Shown here one piece after another: positions 1 to 6,798 of a stretch of 64,000 nt of DNA. This DNA comes from Actinomycetospora lemnae (GTDB lineage Bacteria; Actinomycetota; Actinomycetes; Mycobacteriales; Pseudonocardiaceae). The notes beneath the pieces are model-generated. The model was not told the DNA's origin, ran no database searches, and saw only the letters and a program-made list of their open reading frames with translations. Position 1 is the stretch's first letter, and the number at the start of each line of letters is the position of its first letter. The translations under genes were made by a program, and so were the position numbers. Where the stretch lies: positions 1-64,000 of the forward strand of contig NZ_JAQZAO010000004.1 of the NCBI RefSeq assembly GCF_028737315.1, given 5' to 3'.

Positions 1-117
1 GTGTTCTGGCAGGGCGACCGCCTCACCGTGCTCATCGACGACACCGTCGCCGCCAGCCTTACCCTCGACCGCACCATCCGCTACCAGCGGACCACCAACC
101 TGTCTCCGATGCGCTGA
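1..117 (+). CDS. C-terminal end of an IS481-like transposase (partial)
   Basis: The reading frame is open from the first base of the window and stops with TGA at 115-117; only the last 38 residues are present. The text (VFWQGDRLTVLIDD, then TLDRTIRYQ) looks like the beta-strand tail that follows the DDE integrase core in actinobacterial IS481-family transposases. The catalytic core lies outside the window, so I cannot say whether the element is intact. The assignment rests on recognising this tail and on the terminal-repeat-like sequence directly after the stop. Confidence 0.6.
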   Translation: MFWQGDRLTVLIDDTVAASLTLDRTIRYQRTTNLSPMR

Positions 118-146
118 GACAGACCTGTGCCAGATGTGCTGAGACA
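1..146 (+). mobile_element. Right end of an IS481-like insertion sequence
   Basis: After the transposase stop the sequence holds two near-identical copies of gatgygctgagaca (109-122 and 134-147), the outer ending at about 146. Read on the minus strand this gives an outer terminus TGTCTCAGCACATCTGGCAC, of the TGT-starting kind found at IS481-family ends. The 7-bp arms ctgtctc (100-106) and gagacag (116-122) also pair. The boundary at 146 is inferred from the repeat; the left end and the target duplication lie outside the window. Confidence 0.5.
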
Positions 147-151
147 CCACA

Positions 152-167
152 CACGGCTATAGCCGTG
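152..167. repeat. Perfect 16-bp palindrome next to the IS end
   Basis: CACGGCTATAGCCGTG is a perfect palindrome five bases beyond the inferred IS terminus. It could be an IS target preference, a short hairpin, or a protein-binding site. Nothing in the sequence decides between these. Confidence 0.4.
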
Positions 168-228
168 GAAAGTGCTCACATGGGATTCGGGAACCACGTC
201 GGTTGATCACGACGTCGGGCCCCACCGT

Positions 229-268
229 GACCTGTCGACCTGGACATGTCCAGATGGACTGCTAGCGT
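229..268 (+). promoter_or_regulatory. padR promoter with two phased operator boxes
   Basis: Two octamers start exactly 14 bp apart: gacctgtc (229-236) and gacatgtc (243-250). The second lies inside the perfect 12-bp palindrome TGGACATGTCCA (241-252). TGGACA at 241-246 can act as a -35 with a 16-bp spacer to a -10-like TAGCGT (263-268). That puts the transcription start at about the ATG at 275, so the message may be leaderless. The same box spaced by 14 bp recurs at 1514-1549 in front of the facing membrane-protein gene, which suggests a common regulator, most simply PadR itself. Confidence 0.55.
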
Positions 269-274
269 GCGCCC

Positions 275-811
275 ATGTCGCTGCGCCACGCCCTCCTGGG
301 TCTGCTCGCCCACGGCCCGGCCAGCGGCTACGACCTCACCCGCGCCTTCGACGGCAGCATCGGCCGCTACGCCTGGCACGCCGGCCACAGCCGCATCTAC
401 CCGGAGCTCGCCAAGATGACCGAGGCCGGGCAGGTCGTCGTCGAGGAGACGGGCCCGCGCGGGCGGAAGACCTACGCGCTCACCGACGACGGCCGCCTCG
501 AGCTGCGGCGCTGGATGCTGCACTGGCCCGAGCAGACCACCGTGCGCGACGAGACGGTGCTGCGGATGTTCCTCGTGCAGTCCCTCGAGCCCGAGGACGC
601 GCGCCGGCTGCTGGAGGGCATCGCCGCCCACTGCGCGGACCGGATCGCGGAGCTGCGCCCACTGATGGACGCCGAGGACGCCGAGCACTCTCCGGGCGCG
701 CAGGTCCCGTTCGGCCGGCTCGCCGGCGAGTACGGGCTGCGCCAGTACGAGGCCGTGCACGGGTGGGCACTGTGGAGCCTGGCGCGGCTCGGGGCTACGG
801 TGCCGGGCTGA
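275..811 (+). CDS. PadR family transcriptional regulator
   Basis: 178 residues. It begins with a PadR winged-helix domain (about 5-80: LRHALLGLLAHGPASGYDL, then SRIYPELAKMTEAGQV and the wing with RGRKTYALTDDG), followed by a C-terminal dimerisation domain with the long helix typical of the PadR/Vir_act_alpha_C group. The ATG at 275 lies right where a leaderless transcript from the promoter at 241-268 would start. PadR proteins usually repress their own gene and a neighbouring membrane or efflux gene. Here the convergent VC0807-type gene carries the same operator boxes, so auto- and co-regulation is the likely role. The inducing ligand is unknown. The family call is firm; the target assignment is inference. 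Confidence 0.9.
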   Translation: MSLRHALLGLLAHGPASGYDLTRAFDGSIGRYAWHAGHSRIYPELAKMTEAGQVVVEETGPRGRKTYALTDDGRLELRRWMLHWPEQTTVRDETVLRMFLVQSLEPEDARRLLEGIAAHCADRIAELRPLMDAEDAEHSPGAQVPFGRLAGEYGLRQYEAVHGWALWSLARLGATVPG

Positions 812-820
812 CCAGGCCGG

Positions 821-1546
821 TCACGCCGTAGCGGTGGGCTCCTGCGCGTGCGCCTCGGCCCACGCGCGGGCCTTCGGCCCGGTGCGCGCGCCGTACCAGC
901 CGTTCCAGACCGAGAGCCCGACGATGACGGCGACGAGCATGGCCGTCGACAGCCCGACCATGACGTCGAGCGGCAGCAGGTAGATCAGCGGGACGCGCAC
1001 GATCGCCAGGAGCAGCAGGCCGACGCCCCACACCACGGCCGACACCCGGAACGTGCGGCGCACGGGCGGCAGCGTCCGGTAGAGCTCCGCCATCTCGCGG
1101 GCCCGGCGCGGCTGCGAGGTCTGGTACGCCGAGAGCGTCAGCGGCGTGCCGCCGAGCAGGCTCGCGAGGAAGACCAGGCCGACCAGCCCGGTGGTGAACG
1201 AGTCGGTGACCAGCAGGAATCGCGGGTCGCCGTCGACGAACGCCAGCGCGAGCCCGACGCCGAACACCGTGAGCATCAGCGCCGCGAACCACGTGACCCG
1301 GCGCGTGCGCACCGCCACCCACGCCAGCCGCACCCCGGCGACGAGCGAGGCGACGAGCAGCGCCACCCAGTCGGTCGCGCCCGCGAGCCGCAGCGCGTAG
1401 TAGGCGACGAGCGGGGCGCCGACGTCGAAGAACAGCCCGGAGAACTGCTGCAGGACCGAGTAGCCGGGCTCGTCGTCGCCCTCGTTCTTCCCGTGCTCCA
1501 CGGGAGCAGCGTCCACCTGTCCAGCACGACATGTCAACCAGGACAT
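821..1546 (-). CDS. VC0807-type integral membrane protein
   Basis: Up to 241 residues with about six hydrophobic segments (for example around GAPLVAYYALRLAG, WFAALMLTVFGVGLAL, TTGLVGLVFLASLLGG, AVVWGVGLLLLAIV). The pattern FFDVGAPLVAYY...GDPRFLLVTDSFTTG matches what I know of VC0807-like membrane proteins, whose biochemical role is not established; members often sit beside PadR or TetR regulators. The ATG at 1546 is the longest start, but the three operator-like boxes at 1514-1549 would then be inside the gene. GTG at 1516 or 1501 is therefore a serious alternative, removing residues upstream of the first membrane helix. It converges on padR with a 9-bp gap. Confidence 0.7.
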   Translation of the reverse strand: MSWLTCRAGQVDAAPVEHGKNEGDDEPGYSVLQQFSGLFFDVGAPLVAYYALRLAGATDWVALLVASLVAGVRLAWVAVRTRRVTWFAALMLTVFGVGLALAFVDGDPRFLLVTDSFTTGLVGLVFLASLLGGTPLTLSAYQTSQPRRAREMAELYRTLPPVRRTFRVSAVVWGVGLLLLAIVRVPLIYLLPLDVMVGLSTAMLVAVIVGLSVWNGWYGARTGPKARAWAEAHAQEPTATA

Positions 1547-1549
1547 GTC
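1514..1549 (-). promoter_or_regulatory. Triple 14-bp-phased operator before the VC0807-type gene
   Basis: Boxes cacctgtc (1514-1521), gacatgtc (1528-1535) and gacatgtc (1542-1549) start at exact 14-bp intervals. The pair at 229-250 upstream of padR uses the same spacing and sequence. On the minus strand a consensus -35, TTGACA, lies at 1537-1532 and overlaps the middle box. The arrangement suggests cooperative binding by a dimeric repressor, most simply the PadR protein encoded at 275-811. No good -10 is visible at the standard distance, so promoter details are uncertain. Confidence 0.5.
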
Positions 1550-2189
1550 ACTCGTCGGCGTCCAGACCGCGCTCGATGGCGTATCTCGTCAGCTCGACGC
1601 GGTTGGTGAGCTGGAGCTTGCGCAGGGAGTTCTGGACGTGGTTCTCCACCGTGCGGTGCGAGAGCGTCAGCCGGGTGGCGATCGCGCGGGCGGTGAGACC
1701 CTTGGCGACGAGGCGGAGCACCTCGGTCTCGCGCGGGGTGAGCTGCGGGGCGTCCGGGGCCTCGGTCTCGCGGCGCCGGTACTCGCCGAGCACGAGGCCC
1801 GCCAGGCCGGGGGAGAACACGGCCTGGCCGGCGGCGGTGCGGGTGACCGCGTCGACCAGCTCGTCCATGCCGGCGGACTTGACGAGGTAGCCCGACGCCC
1901 CGGCGCGCACGGCCTCGATGACGTCGCCGTGCTCGGTGCTGGCCGAGAGCACGAGCACGCGGGTGTCGGGCAGCGCCGTCCGGATCTGCTCGGTCGCCTG
2001 CGCGCCGGAGAGCTCGGGGAGCTGCAGGTCCATGAGCACGACGTCGGGGCGCACGGCCTTCGCGATGCGCACCGCGGCGGCGCCGTCGGGAGCGGTCGCG
2101 ACGACGTCGACCTCCCGCTCGGCGAGGTCGCGGGCGACGCCCTCGCGCCAGATCGGGTGGTCGTCGACGACCATGACCCGCACCGTCAC
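1548..2189 (-). CDS. LuxR/NarL-type response regulator
   Basis: 213 residues. It has an N-terminal receiver domain (acidic pair in VMVVDDHP near residue 9, phosphoacceptor Asp in DVVLMDLQLPE near 55, switch Ser in VLSAS, Lys in SGYLVKSAG) and a C-terminal LuxR helix-turn-helix (LTPRETEVLRLVAKGLTARAIA, then HRTVENHVQ). The start is GTG at 2189, preceded by a strong AGGAGG, and overlaps the kinase stop by 4 bp (GTGA), so the two are translationally coupled. It should be phosphorylated by the upstream kinase and bind DNA; the targets are not visible from sequence. Confidence 0.93.
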   Translation of the reverse strand: MTVRVMVVDDHPIWREGVARDLAEREVDVVATAPDGAAAVRIAKAVRPDVVLMDLQLPELSGAQATEQIRTALPDTRVLVLSASTEHGDVIEAVRAGASGYLVKSAGMDELVDAVTRTAAGQAVFSPGLAGLVLGEYRRRETEAPDAPQLTPRETEVLRLVAKGLTARAIATRLTLSHRTVENHVQNSLRKLQLTNRVELTRYAIERGLDADE

Positions 2190-3352
2190 GGCTTCCTCCT
2201 CCGCGGGACGACGACCTCCCACTCGGTGCCCTCGCCGGGCCCGGTGTGCAGCGTGATGGTGCCGCCGAGGGCGTCCACCCGTCCCCGCATCGACGCGGCC
2301 ACGCCGAGGTGACCCTCGGCGACGGCCTCGTCCAGCCGGCCCTCGGGGATGCCGACGCCGTCGTCGCGCAGGCTCACGGTGACCGCCGCCGGGTCGTCCT
2401 CCACGAGCACCCACAGGCCGGCGCCGGGACCCGCGTGGGCGGCGGCGTTGCCCGCGCCCTCGCGCACCACCGCGGCCAGCTCGTCGACCACCGTGGCGGG
2501 CAGGAGCACCGGCTCCGCGGGCACGGCGAGGGATGCGTGGGCGGGCAGGACCCCGGCGAGCCGCGACGACAGGTCGACCGTGCCGTCGGGACCCGGCGTC
2601 GGCGCCGACGTGATCAACCGGCGCAGCGCGACCTCCTGCTCGCCGGCGAGGCGGGCCAGCTCGAGGCCGGGAGCACTGTCGTCGGCGGTGCTCGTCCTCG
2701 CCAGCTCGTCGCCCCGCCGCCGGACGAGCGCGAGGACCTGGAGCACGCCGTCGTGGATGTCGCGGGCGAGGCGCTCGCGCTCGGCGGTCGCGGCCTCGCG
2801 GGCGGCGGCGGCGCGCAGCTGCTCGACCAAGCGGCGCATGGTGTCGGCGGCGAGCCCGACCGCGAGCCCGGCGATGACGAGGAGCTGGGCGTCGAAGAGC
2901 AGGTCGCCGTCGAGGGCGCGCCGCACGCCGAACAGCACCCCGACCGTGACCACCGCGCCGGCGAGCCCGCCCCGCCACCCCAGCGCGATCGCCATCGCCA
3001 GCACCGGACCGGCCGACCACACCGTCGTGATCACCGAGCCGCCCTGCGCCAGGCGCTCCGGGGTGTCGACGAGCAGCGTCGACGCGGTGGCGAGGGCCGT
3101 GATCAGCAGGTCGGCGACCGCGGTGCCGGCGTCGCCGCGGCGCAGGTAGCGCACCGACGACACGGCGGTCCACGCGACCATCACGGCGACCACGGCCACC
3201 CCGAGCGCCGGGCGCGCCCACTCCCCGGCGAAGCGCGCGACGTTGACCAGCGCCGCGACCAGCGTCACGACCCGGTACACCACGAGGCCGCGCCACAGCG
3301 GGACCAGCTGGGGGTGCGCCCGCGCGCGCGGCGAGACGTCGGGGCTCGTCAC
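2186..3352 (-). CDS. Sensor histidine kinase, MacS-like (NarL system family)
   Basis: About 388 residues. The N-terminal half has several hydrophobic segments (YRVVTLVAALVNVARF, LGVAVVAVMVAWTAV, PVLAMAIALGWRGGLAGAVV, LLVIAGLAVGLAADT). Then comes a HisKA_3 region with RDIHDGVLQ, the phosphorylated His in the HDxxxQ context of NarL-type kinases, and a HATPase domain with REGAGNAAAHA (N box) and DDGVGIP (G box). GTG at 3352 has GGGGGAGGT just upstream and is preferred; a GTG at 3400 would add 16 residues. The membrane-sensor layout resembles the MacS group. It forms an operon with the overlapping response regulator. The signal is unknown. Confidence 0.88.
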   Translation of the reverse strand: MTSPDVSPRARAHPQLVPLWRGLVVYRVVTLVAALVNVARFAGEWARPALGVAVVAVMVAWTAVSSVRYLRRGDAGTAVADLLITALATASTLLVDTPERLAQGGSVITTVWSAGPVLAMAIALGWRGGLAGAVVTVGVLFGVRRALDGDLLFDAQLLVIAGLAVGLAADTMRRLVEQLRAAAAREAATAERERLARDIHDGVLQVLALVRRRGDELARTSTADDSAPGLELARLAGEQEVALRRLITSAPTPGPDGTVDLSSRLAGVLPAHASLAVPAEPVLLPATVVDELAAVVREGAGNAAAHAGPGAGLWVLVEDDPAAVTVSLRDDGVGIPEGRLDEAVAEGHLGVAASMRGRVDALGGTITLHTGPGEGTEWEVVVPRRRKP

Positions 3353-3631
3353 GGCACCTCCCCCGGCGTGGTCGGCGAGCGTCGCGGGCACGGACGACAC
3401 CCTCGCCCCACCCGGCCGTGGGCGGGATGGGGGGAACTACTCACCGGAGGACCCGTCCTCGTTCCCCGGACGGATGCCCCCGGTCACTGGCCAATCGGCG
3501 AACGGCCTACCGCGAGGTATCGATCGTGGCAGAAGATCCCGGAAGGGCTAACGCCGCGCCACGTGGGGCCGAACAGCCGAGCACCAGAACGCCTGCTCGG
3601 ACCCACGTCGGGCGCCATCAGAGGGGGACAC

Positions 3632-4774
3632 ATGGATCGATGGACGATGGTCGTCGAGGCGGTGCCCGACGCCCTCCGGGCGATCCGGGTCGACGAGGAG
3701 GACCACCGCCCGATCGACGTCGGGCTCGTCGACGGCGACGCCGGGACGCTGGGTGACTCGCTGGCCGCGGCGGTCGCGGCGCAGGACGGTCCGCCGGACC
3801 ACCTCGTGCTGGTCGTGCCCGGCGATCTCGACCAGCACCGCTTCGCCGCCCTGACCGAGGCCGTCGAGCTCGCCGGCCTCCCCGACCCGTCGTGGCTGCC
3901 GGAGGCCGTGGCGTTCGCGGGCTCCCGCCTCGTGACCTTCGCGGCCGGCACCCCGGTCGTGGTCGTCGACGCGCGGGGCGACGAGCCCGTCGTCTGGCGG
4001 ACCCGGACCGCGGACGACGGCGTGGAGATCGGCACCGGCGGGGCGGGCGATCTCGGCGCCCGGCTCGACGCGCTGCTCACCGGCGTCGTGCACGCGAAGC
4101 TCGCGGTCGTCGCGCCCGAGATCGCCGAGGCGCTGCGCCGGCGGACCGACCCCGTCGGGCGCCGCGACGCCGCCCACCTCGGCCGGGAGCTGCGCGAGGC
4201 GCGGCGGCTGATGTGCGCCACCGACGGCGAGGAGCTCGTCGTGACCGCCGGCGAGGCCGAGGTCTACCTCGACCGCGCGGAGTTCACCGACCTCCTCGAC
4301 CACGCCCTGCGCGACACCGCCGACGCCTCCGAGGGCGCCCGCGCGCCGCACGCGGTCGTGGTCGCCGACGAGCACACCCCCGTCGTCGAGCACCTCGCCG
4401 GCGCCTGGCGGGCCCGCGTGGTCGCCGCGCCCGCCGGGGCGAGCTCGTTGGCGGGTGCCGCGGCGCTGGTCCTGCCGCGCCCGAACCTCGTCGACGACCC
4501 GGCCCCGACCGACGACCTCCCGCTCCTCGCCCGCACCATGCGCGCGTCGCACGGGACGGCGGTCGTCCAGGTACCGCGGCCGACGCCGGTCCCCAGCGGC
4601 CCGCCCGGCTGGGCCGTGCCCGCCCTGACGGGCCTGCTCGCGCTGAGCCTGGTGGGCGCCGCCGCCGTGCTCGTGACCGACGCCGGCGCCCCGCCCGCCG
4701 CCGACGCGGGCGCGGCGGTGCCGGCGACCCCCGTGCAGCCGATCGGGTTCGACCTGCCCGGGGAGGGCGGTTAG
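3632..4774 (+). CDS. Degenerate Hsp70-fold protein with C-terminal membrane anchor
   Basis: 380 residues; ATG at 3632 follows a gaggggg ribosome site. The middle (about 75-230) reads like a worn Hsp70/actin-type ATPase: LPEAVAFAGSRL, a VVVVDARGDEPVVWRTRTADDG strand pair, a helix LGRELREARRLM followed by EELVVTAGEAEVYLDRAEFTDLL, which matches the REAKEALS...VTRAEFE stretch of DnaK. The N-terminal phosphate-binding GTT motif of true Hsp70s is absent. One membrane helix (about 326-349, WAVPALTGLLALSLVGAAAVLV) precedes a short acidic tail. Similar proteins accompany type VII secretion in actinobacteria, but no ESX gene is visible here. The fold call is inference; the function is unknown. Confidence 0.6.
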   Translation: MDRWTMVVEAVPDALRAIRVDEEDHRPIDVGLVDGDAGTLGDSLAAAVAAQDGPPDHLVLVVPGDLDQHRFAALTEAVELAGLPDPSWLPEAVAFAGSRLVTFAAGTPVVVVDARGDEPVVWRTRTADDGVEIGTGGAGDLGARLDALLTGVVHAKLAVVAPEIAEALRRRTDPVGRRDAAHLGRELREARRLMCATDGEELVVTAGEAEVYLDRAEFTDLLDHALRDTADASEGARAPHAVVVADEHTPVVEHLAGAWRARVVAAPAGASSLAGAAALVLPRPNLVDDPAPTDDLPLLARTMRASHGTAVVQVPRPTPVPSGPPGWAVPALTGLLALSLVGAAAVLVTDAGAPPAADAGAAVPATPVQPIGFDLPGEGG

Positions 4775-5292
4775 GCCTGGCTCGGCGAGGTGACGGCCTG
4801 GACGTACTGCTCCGGGTCCTTCTCCTCGAACGACAGCCCGCGCCCCTCGGCGTGCTCGACCTTGAACTGCTCGAACTTCGCCCCGAGCTCCTGGCGGAAG
4901 GCGAGCGAGGTGCCCTTGCGGAAGGGCGCGAGGTCGTCGCGCTCCTCCTCGGCCATGTGGTGGTTGTTCGCCTGATCGGTCTCGTCGATGGCGTCCCACC
5001 ACTCCTGGCTGCCGACGGTGGCGTTGCGCGCCTTCTCGGTGCCCTCGCGGATCTCGTCGTGGTCGCCGACGGCGTCCTCGGTGGCGGACGCGTCCTCGTC
5101 GTCGACGCGGCGCGCCATCGACGGGTAGAAGTGCTGCTCCTCGGCCGACGCGTGGATCTCGAGCTGGATCGCCAGCGAGTTCCACACCTTCGCGGCCTCC
5201 TCGGGCTGCTCCCGCAGGTCGGCCAGCTTGAGGAACTGGCGCCGGAACCAGTCGTGGTCGTCGAGGATCATCTCGGTGATGTCGGCGGACAT
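4771..5292 (-). CDS. Hemerythrin (HHE domain) protein
   Basis: 173 residues forming a four-helix HHE domain. The di-iron ligands can be read as His13 (DDHDWF), His47 with Glu51 and His54 (EIHASAEEQHFYP), His78 (GDHDEI) and the His pair at 111-112 with the following Glu (NNHHMAEEE). Proteins of this type in actinobacteria bind oxygen, NO or peroxide and are often stress-induced. The start MSADITEMIL is the natural domain start. The gene overlaps the end of the convergent upstream gene by 4 bp, so no terminator separates them. Confidence 0.9.
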   Translation of the reverse strand: MSADITEMILDDHDWFRRQFLKLADLREQPEEAAKVWNSLAIQLEIHASAEEQHFYPSMARRVDDEDASATEDAVGDHDEIREGTEKARNATVGSQEWWDAIDETDQANNHHMAEEERDDLAPFRKGTSLAFRQELGAKFEQFKVEHAEGRGLSFEEKDPEQYVQAVTSPSQA

Positions 5293-5364
5293 GGGGACCT
5301 TCCGTTCGCGTGGTGGCGTGCCGGTCGTACCCCGAGCCCGTCGGGAGCAACCGGTAGGTCAGCC

Positions 5365-6321
5365 TCACCTCGCGTGCACGGACCCCGCGGCGTCGACGAA
5401 CCACACCTCGGTGCCCGCGCCCGCCAGCGACGCCGCGCGCTGCTCGGTGAGGCTGCGGTAGCGGCGGGTGTCGGGCAGGGCGATGACGATCCGCGCGCGC
5501 GGGTGTGCCCGACGTCGCTCGGCGGCGGCGTGCTCGGCGGCGGAGAACCAGTCGCCGGCGATCGTCGTCGGGTGGGTCCGCGCCCCGTCGGCCGGCCAGC
5601 CGGTGACCTCGACGTGCACGTCGTCGCCGTCCAGCGACGCGACGAGGTCCCGGGCCGGGCCGGTGCCGTCCGCGGAGGCCCGGCGCAGCGTCGCCCCCCG
5701 CCGCACGAGCCAGCCGGCGACCAGCGACTGCACGTTGACCACCCGCGACCACGCCTGCAGCGCGTCGTACGGCGGGGGGTCGTAGCAGGGGGAGGTGGTC
5801 GGCTCCGCCGTCGTCCGCGTCCGGGTCTCCGGCGCGACCTGCGGCACCGGGTCACTCGCGGGAGATGCTCCGGTTCCCGAAGCGTTCGGCGCGGCGACGA
5901 CGGGGTCGGCCGTTGTGGGCGGCTCGGTCGCCGGGGACGCGTCGGTTCCCGACGGACTCGCCCCGGCGAGGAGGGGGTCGGTGGCGGCTGCCGGAGGTGC
6001 TGCGGTGTCCGCGGTGTCCGGCGACGAGGGGACGGCCGCGACCGTGCGGGACCGCTTCGTCCTGCTGCCCGCACCCGTCGTCCGACGCCCGCGCCGCGGC
6101 TTCGGCGCCGGCAGCCGGTTGAGGATCGGTCGGGTGCCGACGCGCTCGAGCTCGCCCTCGGCAGCCAGGCGCCGACAGAGCTGGTTGACGGTCTGGGTCC
6201 GCACGCCGCCGCCGAGCTCGCGGGCCAGGGCGGCGTCCGACAGGCCCTCCGGTGACGCGCTGAGCATTCGGAGGACAGCAGCGCGCCGTTCGGTGGGTTC
6301 GGGGCTCACCGGGAGGGCCAT
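5365..6321 (-). CDS. Winged-helix protein with C-terminal PD-(D/E)XK-like domain
   Basis: 318 residues. An N-terminal winged helix (about 10-65: VLRMLSASPEGLSDAALARELG...RLAAEGELERVG) is joined by a long Pro/Ala/Thr-rich linker (about 70-185) to a C-terminal domain (190-318) with AWSRVVNVQSLVAGWLVRRGATL, DGDDVHVEVTGWP and ARIVIALPDTRRY. That last pattern is the one I associate with actinobacterial restriction-nuclease-fold proteins of unknown role. The usual ExK of the nuclease core reads EVT here, so the catalytic Lys seems lost and the domain may only bind DNA. The function is unknown. Confidence 0.65.
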   Translation of the reverse strand: MALPVSPEPTERRAAVLRMLSASPEGLSDAALARELGGGVRTQTVNQLCRRLAAEGELERVGTRPILNRLPAPKPRRGRRTTGAGSRTKRSRTVAAVPSSPDTADTAAPPAAATDPLLAGASPSGTDASPATEPPTTADPVVAAPNASGTGASPASDPVPQVAPETRTRTTAEPTTSPCYDPPPYDALQAWSRVVNVQSLVAGWLVRRGATLRRASADGTGPARDLVASLDGDDVHVEVTGWPADGARTHPTTIAGDWFSAAEHAAAERRRAHPRARIVIALPDTRRYRSLTEQRAASLAGAGTEVWFVDAAGSVHAR

Positions 6322-6426
6322 CCTGTCGTTCCCCTCCGTGTTCGACGCGTGGAGCTGGGGATCCGTCGCGTGACGGCACGCGCATCCACGTGCGTGACCA
6401 ATCCGTGACCCGTATGGTAACGAGGC

Positions 6427-6744
6427 ATGCTGGCACTGACGGAGACGGCGGCCGAGGCCATCTCGTCCATCCTCGAGTCCAACGAGATGCCCGAGGGGTC
6501 GGGTCTGCGCATCGCGGCCACCCCGAACATGGCGGAGGAGGGCCTCGAGCTCTCGGTCGCCCCGACGCCCGCCGCGGACGACACCGTGCTCGAGGGCGGC
6601 GGCGCCGTCATCTTCCTCGAGCCCCAGGCCGCGTCGGCCCTGGACGACAAGGTGCTCGACGTGGAGCGGGTGCCCGACGCCGAGCGCGGCGACGGGGACG
6701 AGTTCCGCTTCGCCATCACGCCGCAGTCCGAGCTCCAGGACTGA
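6427..6744 (+). CDS. HesB/IscA-like protein without cluster-binding cysteines
   Basis: 105 residues in the HesB/IscA beta-fold: LALTETAAEAISSIL at the start, GLRIAATPNM, then LELSVAPTPAADDTVLEGGGAVIFLEPQAA. IscA-type carriers bind Fe-S clusters through three Cys (one mid-domain, CxC at the C terminus). This protein has no Cys at all, so it cannot carry a cluster in that way. Such Cys-free homologues are common in actinobacteria and often annotated as iron-sulfur assembly proteins. A -10-like TATGGT (6413-6418) sits about 8 bases before the ATG, which suggests a very short or absent leader. Confidence 0.82.
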   Translation: MLALTETAAEAISSILESNEMPEGSGLRIAATPNMAEEGLELSVAPTPAADDTVLEGGGAVIFLEPQAASALDDKVLDVERVPDAERGDGDEFRFAITPQSELQD

Positions 6745-6753
6745 CCCCAGGAC

Positions 6754-6777
6754 CGACCCCAGGACCGACCGGGGTCG
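6754..6777. terminator. Hairpin between convergent genes
   Basis: The arms cgacccc (6754-6760) and ggggtcg (6771-6777) pair across a 10-base loop, between the converging hesB-like gene and the minus-strand gene at 6799. A 12-bp direct repeat, ccccaggaccga, overlaps the left part. It is a weak GC-rich hairpin with no T-run, as is common in actinobacteria. Confidence 0.45.
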
Positions 6778-6798
6778 CCGGGGCCGCCCCGGCGCCCC

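Noticed and set aside
2246-3631. Long open frame antisense to the histidine kinase, continuous with the Hsp70-like gene
   Set aside because: It is a high-GC shadow frame: low-complexity Arg/Gly/His text, while the minus strand encodes a clear kinase. The real plus-strand gene begins at 3632.
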